DNA of 64,000 bases from Marinomonas aquiplantarum (GCF_003314975.1 NZ_QNRF01000007.1:141915-205914); one strand, 5' to 3'; numbered from the stretch's first letter, positions 30,783 through 40,334 are shown. Notes: generated from the letters alone by a model not told the origin. Numbers and translations: made by a program.

Positions 30783-32078
30783 TTATTCAAATACAGCACT
30801 TGGGTTATCAAGGCTATCAGAACCTTCTAATGCAATGCCTTGTAGGTCAAGGGTCTGAATGATTTCTTCCGTTACGTGGGTTTCTAACACTAGGGAATCA
30901 ACAAAGTCTTGGACCAACTGGTTGCCTTGTGTGTTGTTCATCGCAATCAGAACATCAAATGTTTGACCTTGCGCCGCGGCATCGACCATAGCTTGTGCCG
31001 CTTCTTCGGTCATATCCAATTTTTGCTTCATGTTACTGTCTAGAGAAGCATCTCGCTGTGCAACCAATTGTGATAAAGACGCGCCTTTAACCCAGCTACC
31101 ATCGACACGTTGGTATTCACCTAGGTAAACATTTTTAATGCCTTTTGCATCGTAGTAATGTGACCAGTGAGTGTTGTCAGAGAAACAATCATGCTCTTCT
31201 TCGGGATCATGCAGCATCAAGCCTAATTTAGTACGCTCACCACCTAGTTCACCGTAAGCTAAGCTGCCCATACCGGTTAAGATAGTAGAAAGGCCTTCTT
31301 TAGTAGACTGATCTAGTAAGGCTTGACGTGCTGCGCCACCTTGTTTCCAGTTATCAGCCATCTCTTCTAAGTCAGAGATTAGCAAATCTGTTGCAGCGGT
31401 TAGGTATTCACGGCGACGATCACAGTTACCATTGGTGCAATTGTTTAAGTCAAAGTCGGTAGCTTTACGCTCACCCGCGCCTGGGTTAGTACCATGTAAG
31501 TCTTGACCCCAAAGTAGGAACTCAATTGCATGGTAACCGCTGGCGACGTTGGCTTCTACACCATCTGCTTCTTGCAAGTATTCAGCAATAAGTTCTGGTG
31601 TGATTTTACTGGTGTCTACGGTTTGGCCGCCAATTACCAAGCTCTTAGAAGCAATAACATTCGCTGTGTACAGTGGGTTTAGATCTGATTCACTTCCATA
31701 ACTGCTAGTGGATACGTAGTCGATAAGGCCTTCATCAAGTGGCCAAGCATTAACTTTACCTTCCCAGTCATCAACGATGGCATTACCAAAACGGTAAACT
31801 TCACTTTGTTGATAAGGAACACGAGAAGCCACCCAAGCAGTGCGGGCCGCTTTTAAATTAGCTTCAGTAGGCTTGTCTAGGAAACGATTAATCGATGCAC
31901 GAAGATCTTGTGCGGTTGTTAGAGAGTCACCATAAATGGCTTCAGCAATGTCTGCGTAATGGGTGACAACAGAGTCTGCGGTGACAGAAGTGGAATCATT
32001 TTTAACATTGGTTGTGCCGCATGCAGTTAGTAGCGCTCCTGCTACACAAACCGCAACGGGGGTTAGTAATCGTTTCAT
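30783..32078 (-). CDS. Imelysin family lipoprotein (IrpA-like)
   Basis: A 431-residue imelysin-fold protein and first gene of the cluster. The signal ends in the lipobox LTAC, so it should be lipid-anchored in the periplasm. The GxHxxE motif is complete (GYHAIEFLLWGQDL), preceded by WPLDEGLIDYV. Cyanobacterial IrpA and Pseudomonas relatives are iron-regulated. A Fur-like box lies about 45-60 bp upstream, which supports iron repression of the cluster. The 174-bp gap to the DUF1111 gene may hold a second promoter. Confidence 0.9.
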   Translation of the reverse strand: MKRLLTPVAVCVAGALLTACGTTNVKNDSTSVTADSVVTHYADIAEAIYGDSLTTAQDLRASINRFLDKPTEANLKAARTAWVASRVPYQQSEVYRFGNAIVDDWEGKVNAWPLDEGLIDYVSTSSYGSESDLNPLYTANVIASKSLVIGGQTVDTSKITPELIAEYLQEADGVEANVASGYHAIEFLLWGQDLHGTNPGAGERKATDFDLNNCTNGNCDRRREYLTAATDLLISDLEEMADNWKQGGAARQALLDQSTKEGLSTILTGMGSLAYGELGGERTKLGLMLHDPEEEHDCFSDNTHWSHYYDAKGIKNVYLGEYQRVDGSWVKGASLSQLVAQRDASLDSNMKQKLDMTEEAAQAMVDAAAQGQTFDVLIAMNNTQGNQLVQDFVDSLVLETHVTEEIIQTLDLQGIALEGSDSLDNPSAVFE

Positions 32079-32121
32079 TTGGATGCTCCTATATTGAATT
32101 GTTGCAACACTATATTTGAAA

Positions 32122-32140
32122 TGAAAACGATTATCAATGC
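32122..32140 (-). promoter_or_regulatory. Fur-box-like operator upstream of the imelysin cluster
   Basis: On the minus strand GCATTGATAATCGTTTTC matches the Fur consensus GATAATGATAATCATTATC at roughly 13 of 18 positions, with an intact TGATAATC core. Confidence 0.75.
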
Positions 32141-32209
32141 GTCCATTTACACGCTTTTTACGTGATTTGTATTTTAATGTTAACCACTTAGTCGATTGAT
32201 AAATTCAGC

Positions 32210-32794
32210 TTATCGCTCGCATTGATGATAAAAGGCATTTTCTGCTGTTTTAGCTAAATCGTATTCGCATGCTTTTTCACGCAACAAGCTTTTACCTTCC
32301 CATGAAACACTCATGCTGACGGGAGATTTATGTTTATAGCTTGGAATAAACCGATAAGCCGCAATGACGTCGACAGAGCTGTGCGGTCCAACTTGCACTG
32401 ATTGACCAATTAAGCGTTGGCGAGTTTCTTTATTGTAAAGCGTATAGTCGGTTGTGTATTCCAAATCGCCATTGTCATGGGAAAAGTTAAGCCAAATCTT
32501 ACGGTAGGTTTGTGGTTCTGATGTCGGGTTTTCAAAACGCAATTTGGTGTAAATGACTTGAGCCCGTGAAAGACTGTTTTGAGCATTGTTACTGACATTC
32601 AAGTAATGGCTCTGATTTTTTTGCCATGGCATGTTGGCGCCAAATGAGACATCAACAATCTGGATGTTTTGTTTAGCAAACAAGGTTCCCGTGTAATCCA
32701 TAAGGTCTTTGACTGGTGCATACAGAGCGAGGGCAGCAAGTCCTAATAGAGCCAATTTTTGAAGGCTAGGGGCAGAGGCAAAGCGCTTAATCAT
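32210..32794 (-). CDS. Unknown membrane-anchored protein, predicted SOS-regulated
   Basis: A 194-residue protein I do not recognise. One N-terminal hydrophobic helix (about residues 10-28, KLALLGLAALALYAPV) suggests an inner-membrane anchor with the remainder periplasmic. The body is rich in beta-strand-like polar segments and has two Cys near the C-terminus (EKACEYD, FYHQCER). ATG 32794 is chosen from AAGGA seven bases upstream. Two LexA-type boxes cover its promoter region (32833-32870), so DNA damage should induce it. It is separated from the iron cluster and likely monocistronic. A division-inhibiting or envelope-stress role is only a guess. Confidence 0.65.
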   Translation of the reverse strand: MIKRFASAPSLQKLALLGLAALALYAPVKDLMDYTGTLFAKQNIQIVDVSFGANMPWQKNQSHYLNVSNNAQNSLSRAQVIYTKLRFENPTSEPQTYRKIWLNFSHDNGDLEYTTDYTLYNKETRQRLIGQSVQVGPHSSVDVIAAYRFIPSYKHKSPVSMSVSWEGKSLLREKACEYDLAKTAENAFYHQCER

Positions 32795-32832
32795 AACCAA
32801 ATCCTTATTTTCATGTTAAGAATATGAATCTT

Positions 32833-32852
32833 TACTGTTTGTTTATACAGTA
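32833..32852 (-). promoter_or_regulatory. LexA (SOS) box 1
   Basis: TACTGTTTGTTTATACAGTA: CTGT-N8-ACAG with the flanking TA bases of the gammaproteobacterial SOS consensus. About 40 bp upstream of the start codon at 32794. Confidence 0.8.
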
Positions 32853-32870
32853 CTGTATAAGTATACAGTT
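32851..32870 (-). promoter_or_regulatory. LexA (SOS) box 2
   Basis: TACTGTATAAGTATACAGTT: nearly identical to the E. coli consensus TACTGTATATATATACAGTA. It is offset exactly 18 bp from box 1 and shares its first two bases with it. Confidence 0.87.
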
Positions 32871-33153
32871 TATATGTAAAGCCTCAGAATGATGAATTTA
32901 TGAACTTTTTTAAAAAAACACTTGCTTTTGTCTTATTACCTTTTTTGTAAAGAAAAAATAAAAAATGTTTGATTTTGTGTAATTGATTGAAAAACATAGG
33001 AAAAAACAATCTTCCCACAAGCTTCTTCACGGATTCTGTGGAAAATAAAATGCACAATAAAATTTTGCCTATTTTTATAGGAGGGAGTGAGTAAGCAATG
33101 AAAAAATACAGCTAAGGCACTATAATGCAGCCAAAATTAACGTGAGGTAGGTT
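32871..33153. other. A/T-rich intergenic region before the flavoprotein gene
   Basis: Together with the SOS boxes this makes a gap of about 360 bp. An AGGAGGGAGTGAG tract near 33081 looks like a ribosome site but leads only to a five-codon frame (ATG 33098). No RNA gene recognised. Confidence 0.4.
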
Positions 33154-34332
33154 GTGGATAAGCTAGATGTGATCATAATTGGAGCAGGAGCGTCAGGTTT
33201 AATGTGCGCAGCGATGGCAGCGTATCGAGGCCGAAACGTTTTAGTACTTGATCACGCGAATAAACCAGGCAAAAAAATTCTTATGTCTGGAGGTGGTCGC
33301 TGCAACTTTACTAATATGGATGCCGCGCCTAAACATTTCTTATCGGATAATCCTCACTTTTGCATCTCAGCATTGCGCCGCTACACACCACAGGACTTTG
33401 TCGATTTAGTGGATCGTCATGGTTTAGATTATGTTGAAAAAGCTCCTGGACAGCTGTTTTGTGAGCACTCTGCGAAAGACTTATTGGCGATTCTCATGAC
33501 GGAATTGGAATGGTCTGGTGCACAAGTAAAGCTGAATACTCGTATTTTAAACGTAGAGTATCAAGATGACATAACGGTAGTAACGACAAATCAAGGTGTG
33601 TTCTCTTGTGAGTCATTAGTGATTGCTACTGGTGGTTTGTCGATCCCAACAATGGGTGCGACGGGCTTCGGCTATGAGATAGCGAAACAAGTTGGTCACG
33701 ATGTTTTGCCAACCCGCGCCAGTTTAGTACCAATTACGGTTCAACCGGAACGAAAAGAACAACTTGCTGCTTTATCCGGTATTGCTTGTGATGTACGTGC
33801 TAGCGCTAATGAAGCTCAGTTTGAAGAGCCTATGCTGTTTACCCATCGTGGTGTCAGTGGTCCTGCTATTTTACAAATTACCAATTTTTGGCAACCGGGC
33901 GAAGCATTACAAATTCATATTGCTCCCGATCTGAGCCTTGAAGCGCTAAATCAAGCGCGCGATCAACAGCCTAAAAAAACGCTAGAGAACTATCTTGCCA
34001 ACGAATTGCCAAAGCGGTTAGTTGATTTAATCAAAGCAGAATTCCCTTGGTTAGACCAAAAGTTTGCACAAGTGTCTAATGAGCAAATTGAGCAACTGTT
34101 CCAATATCTAAGTCATTTTGATGTTGCACCCAATGGTACAGAAGGGTATCGCACCGCAGAAGTGACATTAGGTGGAGTGAATACCAAAGAAGTGTCTTCT
34201 AAGACCTTTGAGTCGCAAAAGCAAAAAGGGCTCTACTTTATTGGGGAAGTCCTTGATGTGACCGGTTGGCTTGGTGGCTATAACTTCCAATGGGCTTGGA
34301 GTAGCGGCTTTGCTGCTGGGCAGTATGTTTAA
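33154..34332 (+). CDS. HI0933/YhiN-family FAD-dependent oxidoreductase
   Basis: Flavoprotein of 392 residues beginning with the dinucleotide-binding motif IIGAGASGLMCAAMAAYRG and the family hallmark KPGKKILMSGGGRCNFTN. Late motifs TAEVTLGGVNTKEV and GLYFIGEVLDVTGWLGGYNFQWAWSSG are typical. Starts with GTG behind GAGGTAG. The physiological substrate of this widely conserved family is not established. Confidence 0.92.
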   Translation: MDKLDVIIIGAGASGLMCAAMAAYRGRNVLVLDHANKPGKKILMSGGGRCNFTNMDAAPKHFLSDNPHFCISALRRYTPQDFVDLVDRHGLDYVEKAPGQLFCEHSAKDLLAILMTELEWSGAQVKLNTRILNVEYQDDITVVTTNQGVFSCESLVIATGGLSIPTMGATGFGYEIAKQVGHDVLPTRASLVPITVQPERKEQLAALSGIACDVRASANEAQFEEPMLFTHRGVSGPAILQITNFWQPGEALQIHIAPDLSLEALNQARDQQPKKTLENYLANELPKRLVDLIKAEFPWLDQKFAQVSNEQIEQLFQYLSHFDVAPNGTEGYRTAEVTLGGVNTKEVSSKTFESQKQKGLYFIGEVLDVTGWLGGYNFQWAWSSGFAAGQYV

Positions 34333-34379
34333 ATTGTAATATATCTGTGGAATAAAAGCGCTGAGGAGTCTGCCTAAAT

Positions 34380-36071
34380 ATGGAAATGATTAAACAATTA
34401 TTAGCGCAATCTCGACGCACTATGGTGTTGGCTATTGTCGCTAGCGCTTTAAGTGCGGTAGCGGGTGTAATGATTATTGGCGGCGTGAATTACACTCTTG
34501 AAAATGGTTTTGAATCGCTAACATTGGCCGTACTTGCCTACCTAGCTATGGTCGCCATCTTGTTTTTGAGTGGGGTGTGGTCTCAGTCACTTTTGGTTGG
34601 TCTTGGGCATAAAATGGTTTATCAACTGCGTTTGCAGCTCGTTAAACGCATTCTCAATACCTCGTTAGAACGTCAGGAACAACTCGGTGGACCTGCACTC
34701 TACAATGTCCTGACTCGCGATGTCACAATGGTTGCGAACGCGACAAAGCAGCTCCCCGTGTCTTTGTATAATGGGCTTCTCTTACTCGCGGGAATTAGCT
34801 ATCTAGCGTGGCTCTCTCCAGTACTTTTCTTATGCACAGTGTTGCTTGTGGCGCTCGGCGTGTGGGGCGACTTTAAGTTAGTCGGGCGAATTAAGAAAAT
34901 GATGGCTGATGTGCGTCGCTATGATGAAGCTTTGTTTGAGCAGTATGAAGCGGTAATCGAAGGGCGAAATGAGCTTGGTTTGAGTCAACTGCGTCGCCAG
35001 TACCTTTTTGATCGTCGTTTAGAGCCCGCTGCTAAAGGGGCAATGGATACGGCGATCAAAGCGGATCTTCTGTGGGCAATTAACTTAAACTGGACGACTG
35101 TCTTAGTATTTTCTCTGATTGGCTTGGTCTTCTTTTTAGGGATGACATTAGAGTCTATTTCCCAAGATGTCGTGGTTGGCTATATTCTGACTACCATGTT
35201 TTTACGTACCCCCATTGCAATGATTCTTGAAGCGATTCCGGCGGTATTACGGGGGACGGTCGCACTGAAAGCCATTGATAAACTGAACTTAGCCGAGGCG
35301 GAGTTATCGGATGAAGCGAGTGAGACGGTTCAGGATATTTCGTTTGAATCACTTCAATTGAAAGCCGCTTGTTATCAATATCCCCAGCAAGGTGACGAGA
35401 CTGGCTTTGAGCTGGGGCCAGTTGATTTTCAGCTTAAGCGTGGCGAACTTGTTTTTCTAATTGGTGGAAATGGCAGTGGCAAATCGACACTCGCGAAATT
35501 ATTAACGGGTTTGTATTTGCCGACTGATGGCACGGTTTTATTTAATGGTGTGACTGTGAACCAAGATAATATTACGAGCTACCGAGCCTGTTTCTCGACT
35601 ATCTTTCCAAATTTCTTTTTATTCGATGACGTGCTTGGTCGAAAAGGCTCAGAGCCGTCAGATGCTTCTTCTGAACGCTTTTTTGATGCGCGTGTTGAGC
35701 ATTATCTGAAACGTCTTGCGATTGATCATAAAGTCTCAATTGAGGATGGGCGATTATCTACTACTTCATTGTCTCAGGGACAGCGTAAGCGCTTGGCTTT
35801 GCTTTTGACCTATATGGAAGATCGACAAGTACTGTTGCTAGATGAATGGGCGGCTGATCAAGATCCGGTATTCCGCGATGTTTTTTATCGAGAAATTCTG
35901 CCAGAGCTAAAAGCAGCGGATAAGACAATTATTGCAATCAGTCATGATGATCGTTACTTTGATGCAGCGGATCGGCTTTATAAGCTAGACAGAGGCCAAA
36001 TCAGTACATTTGACGAAAGTGTGGACTCATTGTTTGAGAAAGCGGACATAGTGAAAGGTGTTAAAAGGTAA
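34380..36071 (+). CDS. Cyclic-peptide-type ABC exporter (SyrD/PvdE family)
   Basis: Fused permease-ATPase half transporter of 563 residues. Six hydrophobic helices occupy about residues 15-300; the nucleotide-binding domain follows with Walker A (IGGNGSGKSTLAK), a variant signature LSQGQRKRLAL and Walker B (VLLLDEWAADQD). SyrD/PvdE relatives export siderophore peptides or their precursors to the periplasm. Its stop overlaps the next gene (TAATG), and a TonB receptor and siderophore importer follow, but no nonribosomal peptide synthetase is present in the window. Confidence 0.88.
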   Translation: MEMIKQLLAQSRRTMVLAIVASALSAVAGVMIIGGVNYTLENGFESLTLAVLAYLAMVAILFLSGVWSQSLLVGLGHKMVYQLRLQLVKRILNTSLERQEQLGGPALYNVLTRDVTMVANATKQLPVSLYNGLLLLAGISYLAWLSPVLFLCTVLLVALGVWGDFKLVGRIKKMMADVRRYDEALFEQYEAVIEGRNELGLSQLRRQYLFDRRLEPAAKGAMDTAIKADLLWAINLNWTTVLVFSLIGLVFFLGMTLESISQDVVVGYILTTMFLRTPIAMILEAIPAVLRGTVALKAIDKLNLAEAELSDEASETVQDISFESLQLKAACYQYPQQGDETGFELGPVDFQLKRGELVFLIGGNGSGKSTLAKLLTGLYLPTDGTVLFNGVTVNQDNITSYRACFSTIFPNFFLFDDVLGRKGSEPSDASSERFFDARVEHYLKRLAIDHKVSIEDGRLSTTSLSQGQRKRLALLLTYMEDRQVLLLDEWAADQDPVFRDVFYREILPELKAADKTIIAISHDDRYFDAADRLYKLDRGQISTFDESVDSLFEKADIVKGVKR

Positions 36072-36655
36072 TGGATGCAATTGAAGCATTGATGAGCAGG
36101 CGATCTTATGCTCGGGGGAATCTGATAGAACCTGCTCCAAGTGAGGTTGAGCTTGAAATCATTCTTCAAGCGACAATGACCGCACCAGATCATGGAAACT
36201 TAAAACCCTGGCGTTTCGTGGTAGTACAAGGGCAGGGGATTCGAGATTTATCTTTACTTGTCAAAGAGAAGTATGCGAATGCCATGTCGTCTGAACACCT
36301 AGAGGCTTTTGTTTCGGAGATTACCGATACTCCTCTGATGATTTTCGTGTGTTCTAAAATTGTTTTAGATCACCATGTATCGGTGTTTGATCAACATCTA
36401 GCGGGCGGAGCCGCCTGTGAACATATTTTACTGGCGGCTCATGCTCTGGGGTTTGCTGGAATTTGGCATTCTCTTGATGCGGATGACGATCTGCGTCATC
36501 TGATGCAATTAAAGCCTGAGGATAACATTATCGGCGTGTTATCTATTGGTACCCCTAAACGTACTTCTAAAGCGAAGCGCAAGCCATTTTCAGATTATGC
36601 TCAAACATGGGATATGGAGCACGGATTGCAAAATTGGAACGCGGAAAGTGGATAA
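36071..36655 (+). CDS. Nitroreductase family protein (YdjA-like)
   Basis: A 194-residue FMN-dependent nitroreductase-fold protein. The N-terminal RRSYARGNLIEPAPS, the TAPDHGNLKPWRFVVV segment that binds FMN phosphate, and AAHALGFAGIWHSL are typical of the short YdjA group. Translationally coupled to the ABC exporter (overlap at 36071). The substrate is unknown; the position may point to a redox step in siderophore handling, which is inference. Confidence 0.85.
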   Translation: MDAIEALMSRRSYARGNLIEPAPSEVELEIILQATMTAPDHGNLKPWRFVVVQGQGIRDLSLLVKEKYANAMSSEHLEAFVSEITDTPLMIFVCSKIVLDHHVSVFDQHLAGGAACEHILLAAHALGFAGIWHSLDADDDLRHLMQLKPEDNIIGVLSIGTPKRTSKAKRKPFSDYAQTWDMEHGLQNWNAESG

Positions 36656-37099
36656 GAGTTATCACTAAATGGTTTGAGGGAGAATTTAGTGAATTTAGCA
36701 GTTTACTTCCCGATTTTTTAACCTTTAAATTTTACATCTACTCAACAAGCTTGGGCTTAATTAGATAAAAGTGCTTATCCTGAAGCTTTCTCTACGTCAT
36801 CCTATTTATAAAACAAACTACGAGCTACTTGGTTTTGAGTAGATAGATTCATGATTGTTGATCACGTCACCAACTTCTCTATTGCCGACTGGCTTTTTCT
36901 GGGCATCCCCCTAGTGTCTAACAAAGAATTTTTCTTCTGAATATTAGCCTAAAACTATCAATGTAATTGAATTAATTTAACCAATTGAATTTTACATAAT
37001 ATTGACAGTGAAACTGATAGCGATAATAATTCGCATTTAGTTTTGTAAATTTAGTTAAATTAATAACTTGGTTTTGTAAATAGCATAGGAAGATAACTC
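36656..37099. other. Leader/promoter region of the TonB receptor gene
   Basis: A 444-bp gap. The 3' end holds the promoter and Fur-like box described separately. A 29-codon frame from ATG 36851 has no convincing ribosome site and is not called. The remainder is A/T-rich with no recognised element. Confidence 0.5.
37002..37035 (+). promoter_or_regulatory. Promoter with overlapping Fur-like box
   Basis: TTGACA at 37002-37007 and AATAAT at 37025-37030 are 17 bp apart. The -10 lies inside TGATAGCGATAATAATTCGC (37015-37034), a Fur-like inverted repeat centred on GCGATAATAATTCGC. Confidence 0.72.
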
Positions 37100-39412
37100 A
37101 TGAAAAAGACGGTAGTGGCTCGTATAGTCGACCGCGAAAATAAAAAGAAAGTTATAGGAGCATGGATGCTATCTTTGTTCGCTATCCCAATGGTCATTGC
37201 TGCTGATGCTAATACCGATGCAGACTCAACTGAGCAACTTGATATGCTTGTTGTTCGTGGTACAGATTTGAGTCGTTATGAGTTTGATGAAGCGGAATCG
37301 GCAACTGGTTTTAATGCGGATATCGACGAAATTCCACGTACCGTTCAAGTTATTCCGGAACAGTTAATTCTTGATCAGAATTCAAAAGATCTTAATGATG
37401 TGTTATCAAACTCCGCAGCAGTAACCCGCTCTGATGGTTTTGGTGGTGCAGAAACCGAAGTGAACATACGAGGAATTGGAAATAAGTATTTATTTGTCGA
37501 CGGTAACCCTGTAAGTAGTCGTTACAATATTGATGTCGCCAATATTGAAAGTGTTGAAGTCGTTCTTGGACCTGCGTCTGTGTTACATGGTCAAGTTAGC
37601 CCTGGTGGCATGGTGAATGTGGTTACCAAGAAACCACAGGTTGAAAGTGCCTATTCTGTGCAAGTCGATTTAGACGAATACGGAAAGCAAAAACTGACAT
37701 TAGACAGTACAGGCTCTCTTTCTGACGAAGTTCAATACCGAATCGTTATGAGTGGTGAAGATTCTGAAACCTTCCGTGAGGTGGTTACGGAAGATGGTAC
37801 ATTTAATACCGAGCGTAAAAGCTTGATGGTTTCGCCGTCTTTGAGTTATACCCCTGACGATCAAAATACCTTCACTGTTCGCCTAAGTCACACCGAACAA
37901 GAACTCCCAATTGATCGTGGTACAGTGATGGTGAACGATGGAAATGATAACTTCTCTATTGCTGATATACCAAGAGAACGCATGTTGGGTAGTGAATACG
38001 ATATTCGTGATAGTGTAGAGGATTTACTCCAATTTGACTGGGAGCACGAACTTAAGAATGGTTGGACAAACAAGTTTAAAGCTGGCTATTACGAGAAAGA
38101 GTTTGATGACTATCAAAACCGTATTATTCGAGGGTTAACGAATACGCCTGCAGATTTTGATGATGAAGCATCGATTCTCGGTTCTGGCCCCGTCAACAGT
38201 ATTCAAAGTAACAATCTGGCAATCCGACGAGCTGATTCAAACGATGTTAAAGCAAGCGACCTCTTCATCTCGAATAGCCTAACTGGAGATTTTGAATTCG
38301 CTGGTGTAGACAATACTTTGTATGTAGGAGCAAATTTACATAGCAAAAAAGAAGATTCGAAAGATGGAGTAGCTTTAGTTACTCCGAATGCAGTTGGCTT
38401 TTTTGATGCAAATGTTATTGATATTAGCGCGACTCAATCCTCGAACTCTAAACTAAGTACTTCAACCATAAGTCACAGTAATACAACCACGAATGAGATA
38501 GGTTTATCAGTTCAAAATTTATCTTATTTAACGGATCGTCTAAATGTGTTGGCGGGTCTTCGTTACGATTATTACGATTTGGAAGGTAAAAATACTAACT
38601 ATTACAGTGTTGCTAATTTAGTTCAATACACTCCGCTTACTACCCCTGAAACTCAAGATATTGATGACTCAAATGATAATGTTAGTGGACAGCTTGGTGC
38701 GATATATGACATCAATGATGATCTTACTACTTACGTATCTTATGCAGAGTCATTCCAACCAAACTTTCCTTCTGTTACCGAAGGAGTCTATTCTGGGGAA
38801 TTTGAGCCTGAAACAGCGAAACAAGTAGAAGTCGGATTTAAGTCTAGCTTTTTCGACGATAAGCTGCGTCTAGGGGTATCTGCTTATAAACTTGAGCGGG
38901 AGAATGTTGCGGGTCAAGATGGCGACAATAAGATTGTTATTATTGGTAAAACTGAATCCAATGGGGTTGATATTACTGGTACTGTGCAATTTATTGAAGG
39001 GTTGAATATTCTTGCGTCCTACTCTTACATAGATGCTGAAATTGTAAAATCGAATGATGGCGAGAAAGATGGAAATACTCCGTACAATATTCCTGAAAAC
39101 AAAGCTCGACTTTGGGGATCCTACGAAATTCAGGATGGTGATTTAGCCGGTCTAGGATTTGGGCTCGGGGCAGAGTATGTCGATAAACGTTTCGGTAACG
39201 ATGCCAATACCTTTGTTTTACCTAGCTACACGGTTTATGACGCTGCAGTTTGGTATTACTTACCACTTAGCGGAGAAATGAAACTTCGTCTTAATGCTGG
39301 AATTAAAAACTTTACGGATGAAACCTATTACACTGCCAGTGGTAGTAATGTTTACCGAATTAGCGTTGGCGACCCACGTACTTTTTATGCAACAGCTCGT
39401 CTAGAGTTCTAA
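37100..39412 (+). CDS. TonB-dependent siderophore receptor
   Basis: Outer-membrane receptor of 770 residues that imports ferric siderophores using TonB energy. A long signal peptide (ends near MVIAA) precedes the TonB box LDMLVVRG, the plug domain (about 75-190; EIPRTVQVIPEQLI, VNIRGIGNKYLFVDGNPV, VLGPASVLHGQVSPGGMVNVVTKKP) and the 22-strand barrel ending in LEF. The siderophore type cannot be told from sequence alone; FhuA/FpvA-like receptors are the closest style. Iron control is indicated by the Fur-like box over the -10. Confidence 0.95.
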   Translation: MKKTVVARIVDRENKKKVIGAWMLSLFAIPMVIAADANTDADSTEQLDMLVVRGTDLSRYEFDEAESATGFNADIDEIPRTVQVIPEQLILDQNSKDLNDVLSNSAAVTRSDGFGGAETEVNIRGIGNKYLFVDGNPVSSRYNIDVANIESVEVVLGPASVLHGQVSPGGMVNVVTKKPQVESAYSVQVDLDEYGKQKLTLDSTGSLSDEVQYRIVMSGEDSETFREVVTEDGTFNTERKSLMVSPSLSYTPDDQNTFTVRLSHTEQELPIDRGTVMVNDGNDNFSIADIPRERMLGSEYDIRDSVEDLLQFDWEHELKNGWTNKFKAGYYEKEFDDYQNRIIRGLTNTPADFDDEASILGSGPVNSIQSNNLAIRRADSNDVKASDLFISNSLTGDFEFAGVDNTLYVGANLHSKKEDSKDGVALVTPNAVGFFDANVIDISATQSSNSKLSTSTISHSNTTTNEIGLSVQNLSYLTDRLNVLAGLRYDYYDLEGKNTNYYSVANLVQYTPLTTPETQDIDDSNDNVSGQLGAIYDINDDLTTYVSYAESFQPNFPSVTEGVYSGEFEPETAKQVEVGFKSSFFDDKLRLGVSAYKLERENVAGQDGDNKIVIIGKTESNGVDITGTVQFIEGLNILASYSYIDAEIVKSNDGEKDGNTPYNIPENKARLWGSYEIQDGDLAGLGFGLGAEYVDKRFGNDANTFVLPSYTVYDAAVWYYLPLSGEMKLRLNAGIKNFTDETYYTASGSNVYRISVGDPRTFYATARLEF

Positions 39413-39440
39413 GTCTTTAGATCGCTTGGAATATAACAAC

Positions 39441-39475
39441 GGCGTCACTTTTTAAGTGGCGCCGATTTTTCGTTT
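39441..39475 (+). terminator. Hairpin between receptor and importer genes
   Basis: A 10-bp stem (39441-39450 with 39454-39463) followed by GATTTTTCGTTTTT. It may partly stop transcription so that the receptor is made in excess over the ABC importer. Confidence 0.7.
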
Positions 39476-39494
39476 TTGGAGAATGGACGTTCGA

Positions 39495-40334
39495 ATGTTG
39501 GTAGTCGAGTACCTGAGTGCAGGTTATAAAAAAAAGCAGGTTTTAAACGAGGTGTCGCTTAATTTTCCTGAAGGCGAATTTACCACCCTAATGGGCGCTA
39601 ATGGATGCGGTAAGACGACGCTGCTGCATGCTATTTCAGGGTTGCTACCCGTACAATCTGGACATGTTCAATTAAATGACGAACCTTTACTGAAGTTAAG
39701 TCGAAAAGAGGTGGCAAAACGTTTGGCACTGCTGCCGCAAGTCGCAACGAGTCCTGCAGGGTTGACCGCACGTGAGTTAATTATGCAAGGGCGCTTTCCT
39801 TGGCAAAGTTGGTGGAGGCAGTGGTCTGACCAAGATGAAAAAGCGGTTAATGAGGCTGTTGAGGTAACGGGTGTATCTGACTATCTAGATACTCCTCTTG
39901 AGCAACTATCAGGCGGTCAGCGTCAGCGCTGTTGGATTGCAATGACCCTTGCACAAGATTCTCCTGTTTTGCTGTTGGACGAACCGACAACCTATCTCGA
40001 TGTTGCTCATCAGGCTGAGTTGATGAACCTGATTTCTTCTCTCAAGTCCAAAGGAAAAACCATCATTGCTGTGCTGCATGATCTGAACCAAGCGGCAACT
40101 TACTCGGATCGTCTTGTCATGATGAAAGCAGGGCAAGTCTATTGTGAAGGCGAGGTGGAAACGGTTTTCACGAAAGACAATCTACAGCAGGTGTTTGGTC
40201 TGGATGCCCATATTGTCCGTGATCCTCATAATGATAATCCGATTGCCTTGCCTGTTGTCGATGCCAATGTTTCAGTAAATAAACAATCTGATATCCAGTC
40301 TGCAAAAAAATTAGAAGGTGAGCTGCGAGTATGA
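39495..40334 (+). CDS. Ferric-siderophore ABC transporter ATP-binding protein (FecE/FhuC type)
   Basis: ATPase of the inner-membrane siderophore importer, about 279 residues. Walker A GANGCGKTTLLHA, signature LSGGQRQRCWIAMTLAQ, Walker B VLLLDEPTTYLDVAHQ and the switch His in VLHDLNQAATY are present. The ribosome site GGAG (39478-39481) is followed by ATGs at 39483 (too close) and 39495 (13 bases away); I prefer 39495, which also gives the usual family N-terminus. Stop overlaps the next start (ATGA). Confidence 0.92.
   Translation: MLVVEYLSAGYKKKQVLNEVSLNFPEGEFTTLMGANGCGKTTLLHAISGLLPVQSGHVQLNDEPLLKLSRKEVAKRLALLPQVATSPAGLTARELIMQGRFPWQSWWRQWSDQDEKAVNEAVEVTGVSDYLDTPLEQLSGGQRQRCWIAMTLAQDSPVLLLDEPTTYLDVAHQAELMNLISSLKSKGKTIIAVLHDLNQAATYSDRLVMMKAGQVYCEGEVETVFTKDNLQQVFGLDAHIVRDPHNDNPIALPVVDANVSVNKQSDIQSAKKLEGELRV

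Noticed and set aside
36851..36940. 29-codon frame before the TonB receptor gene
   Set aside because: Weak ribosome site and no conservation evidence available; could be random.
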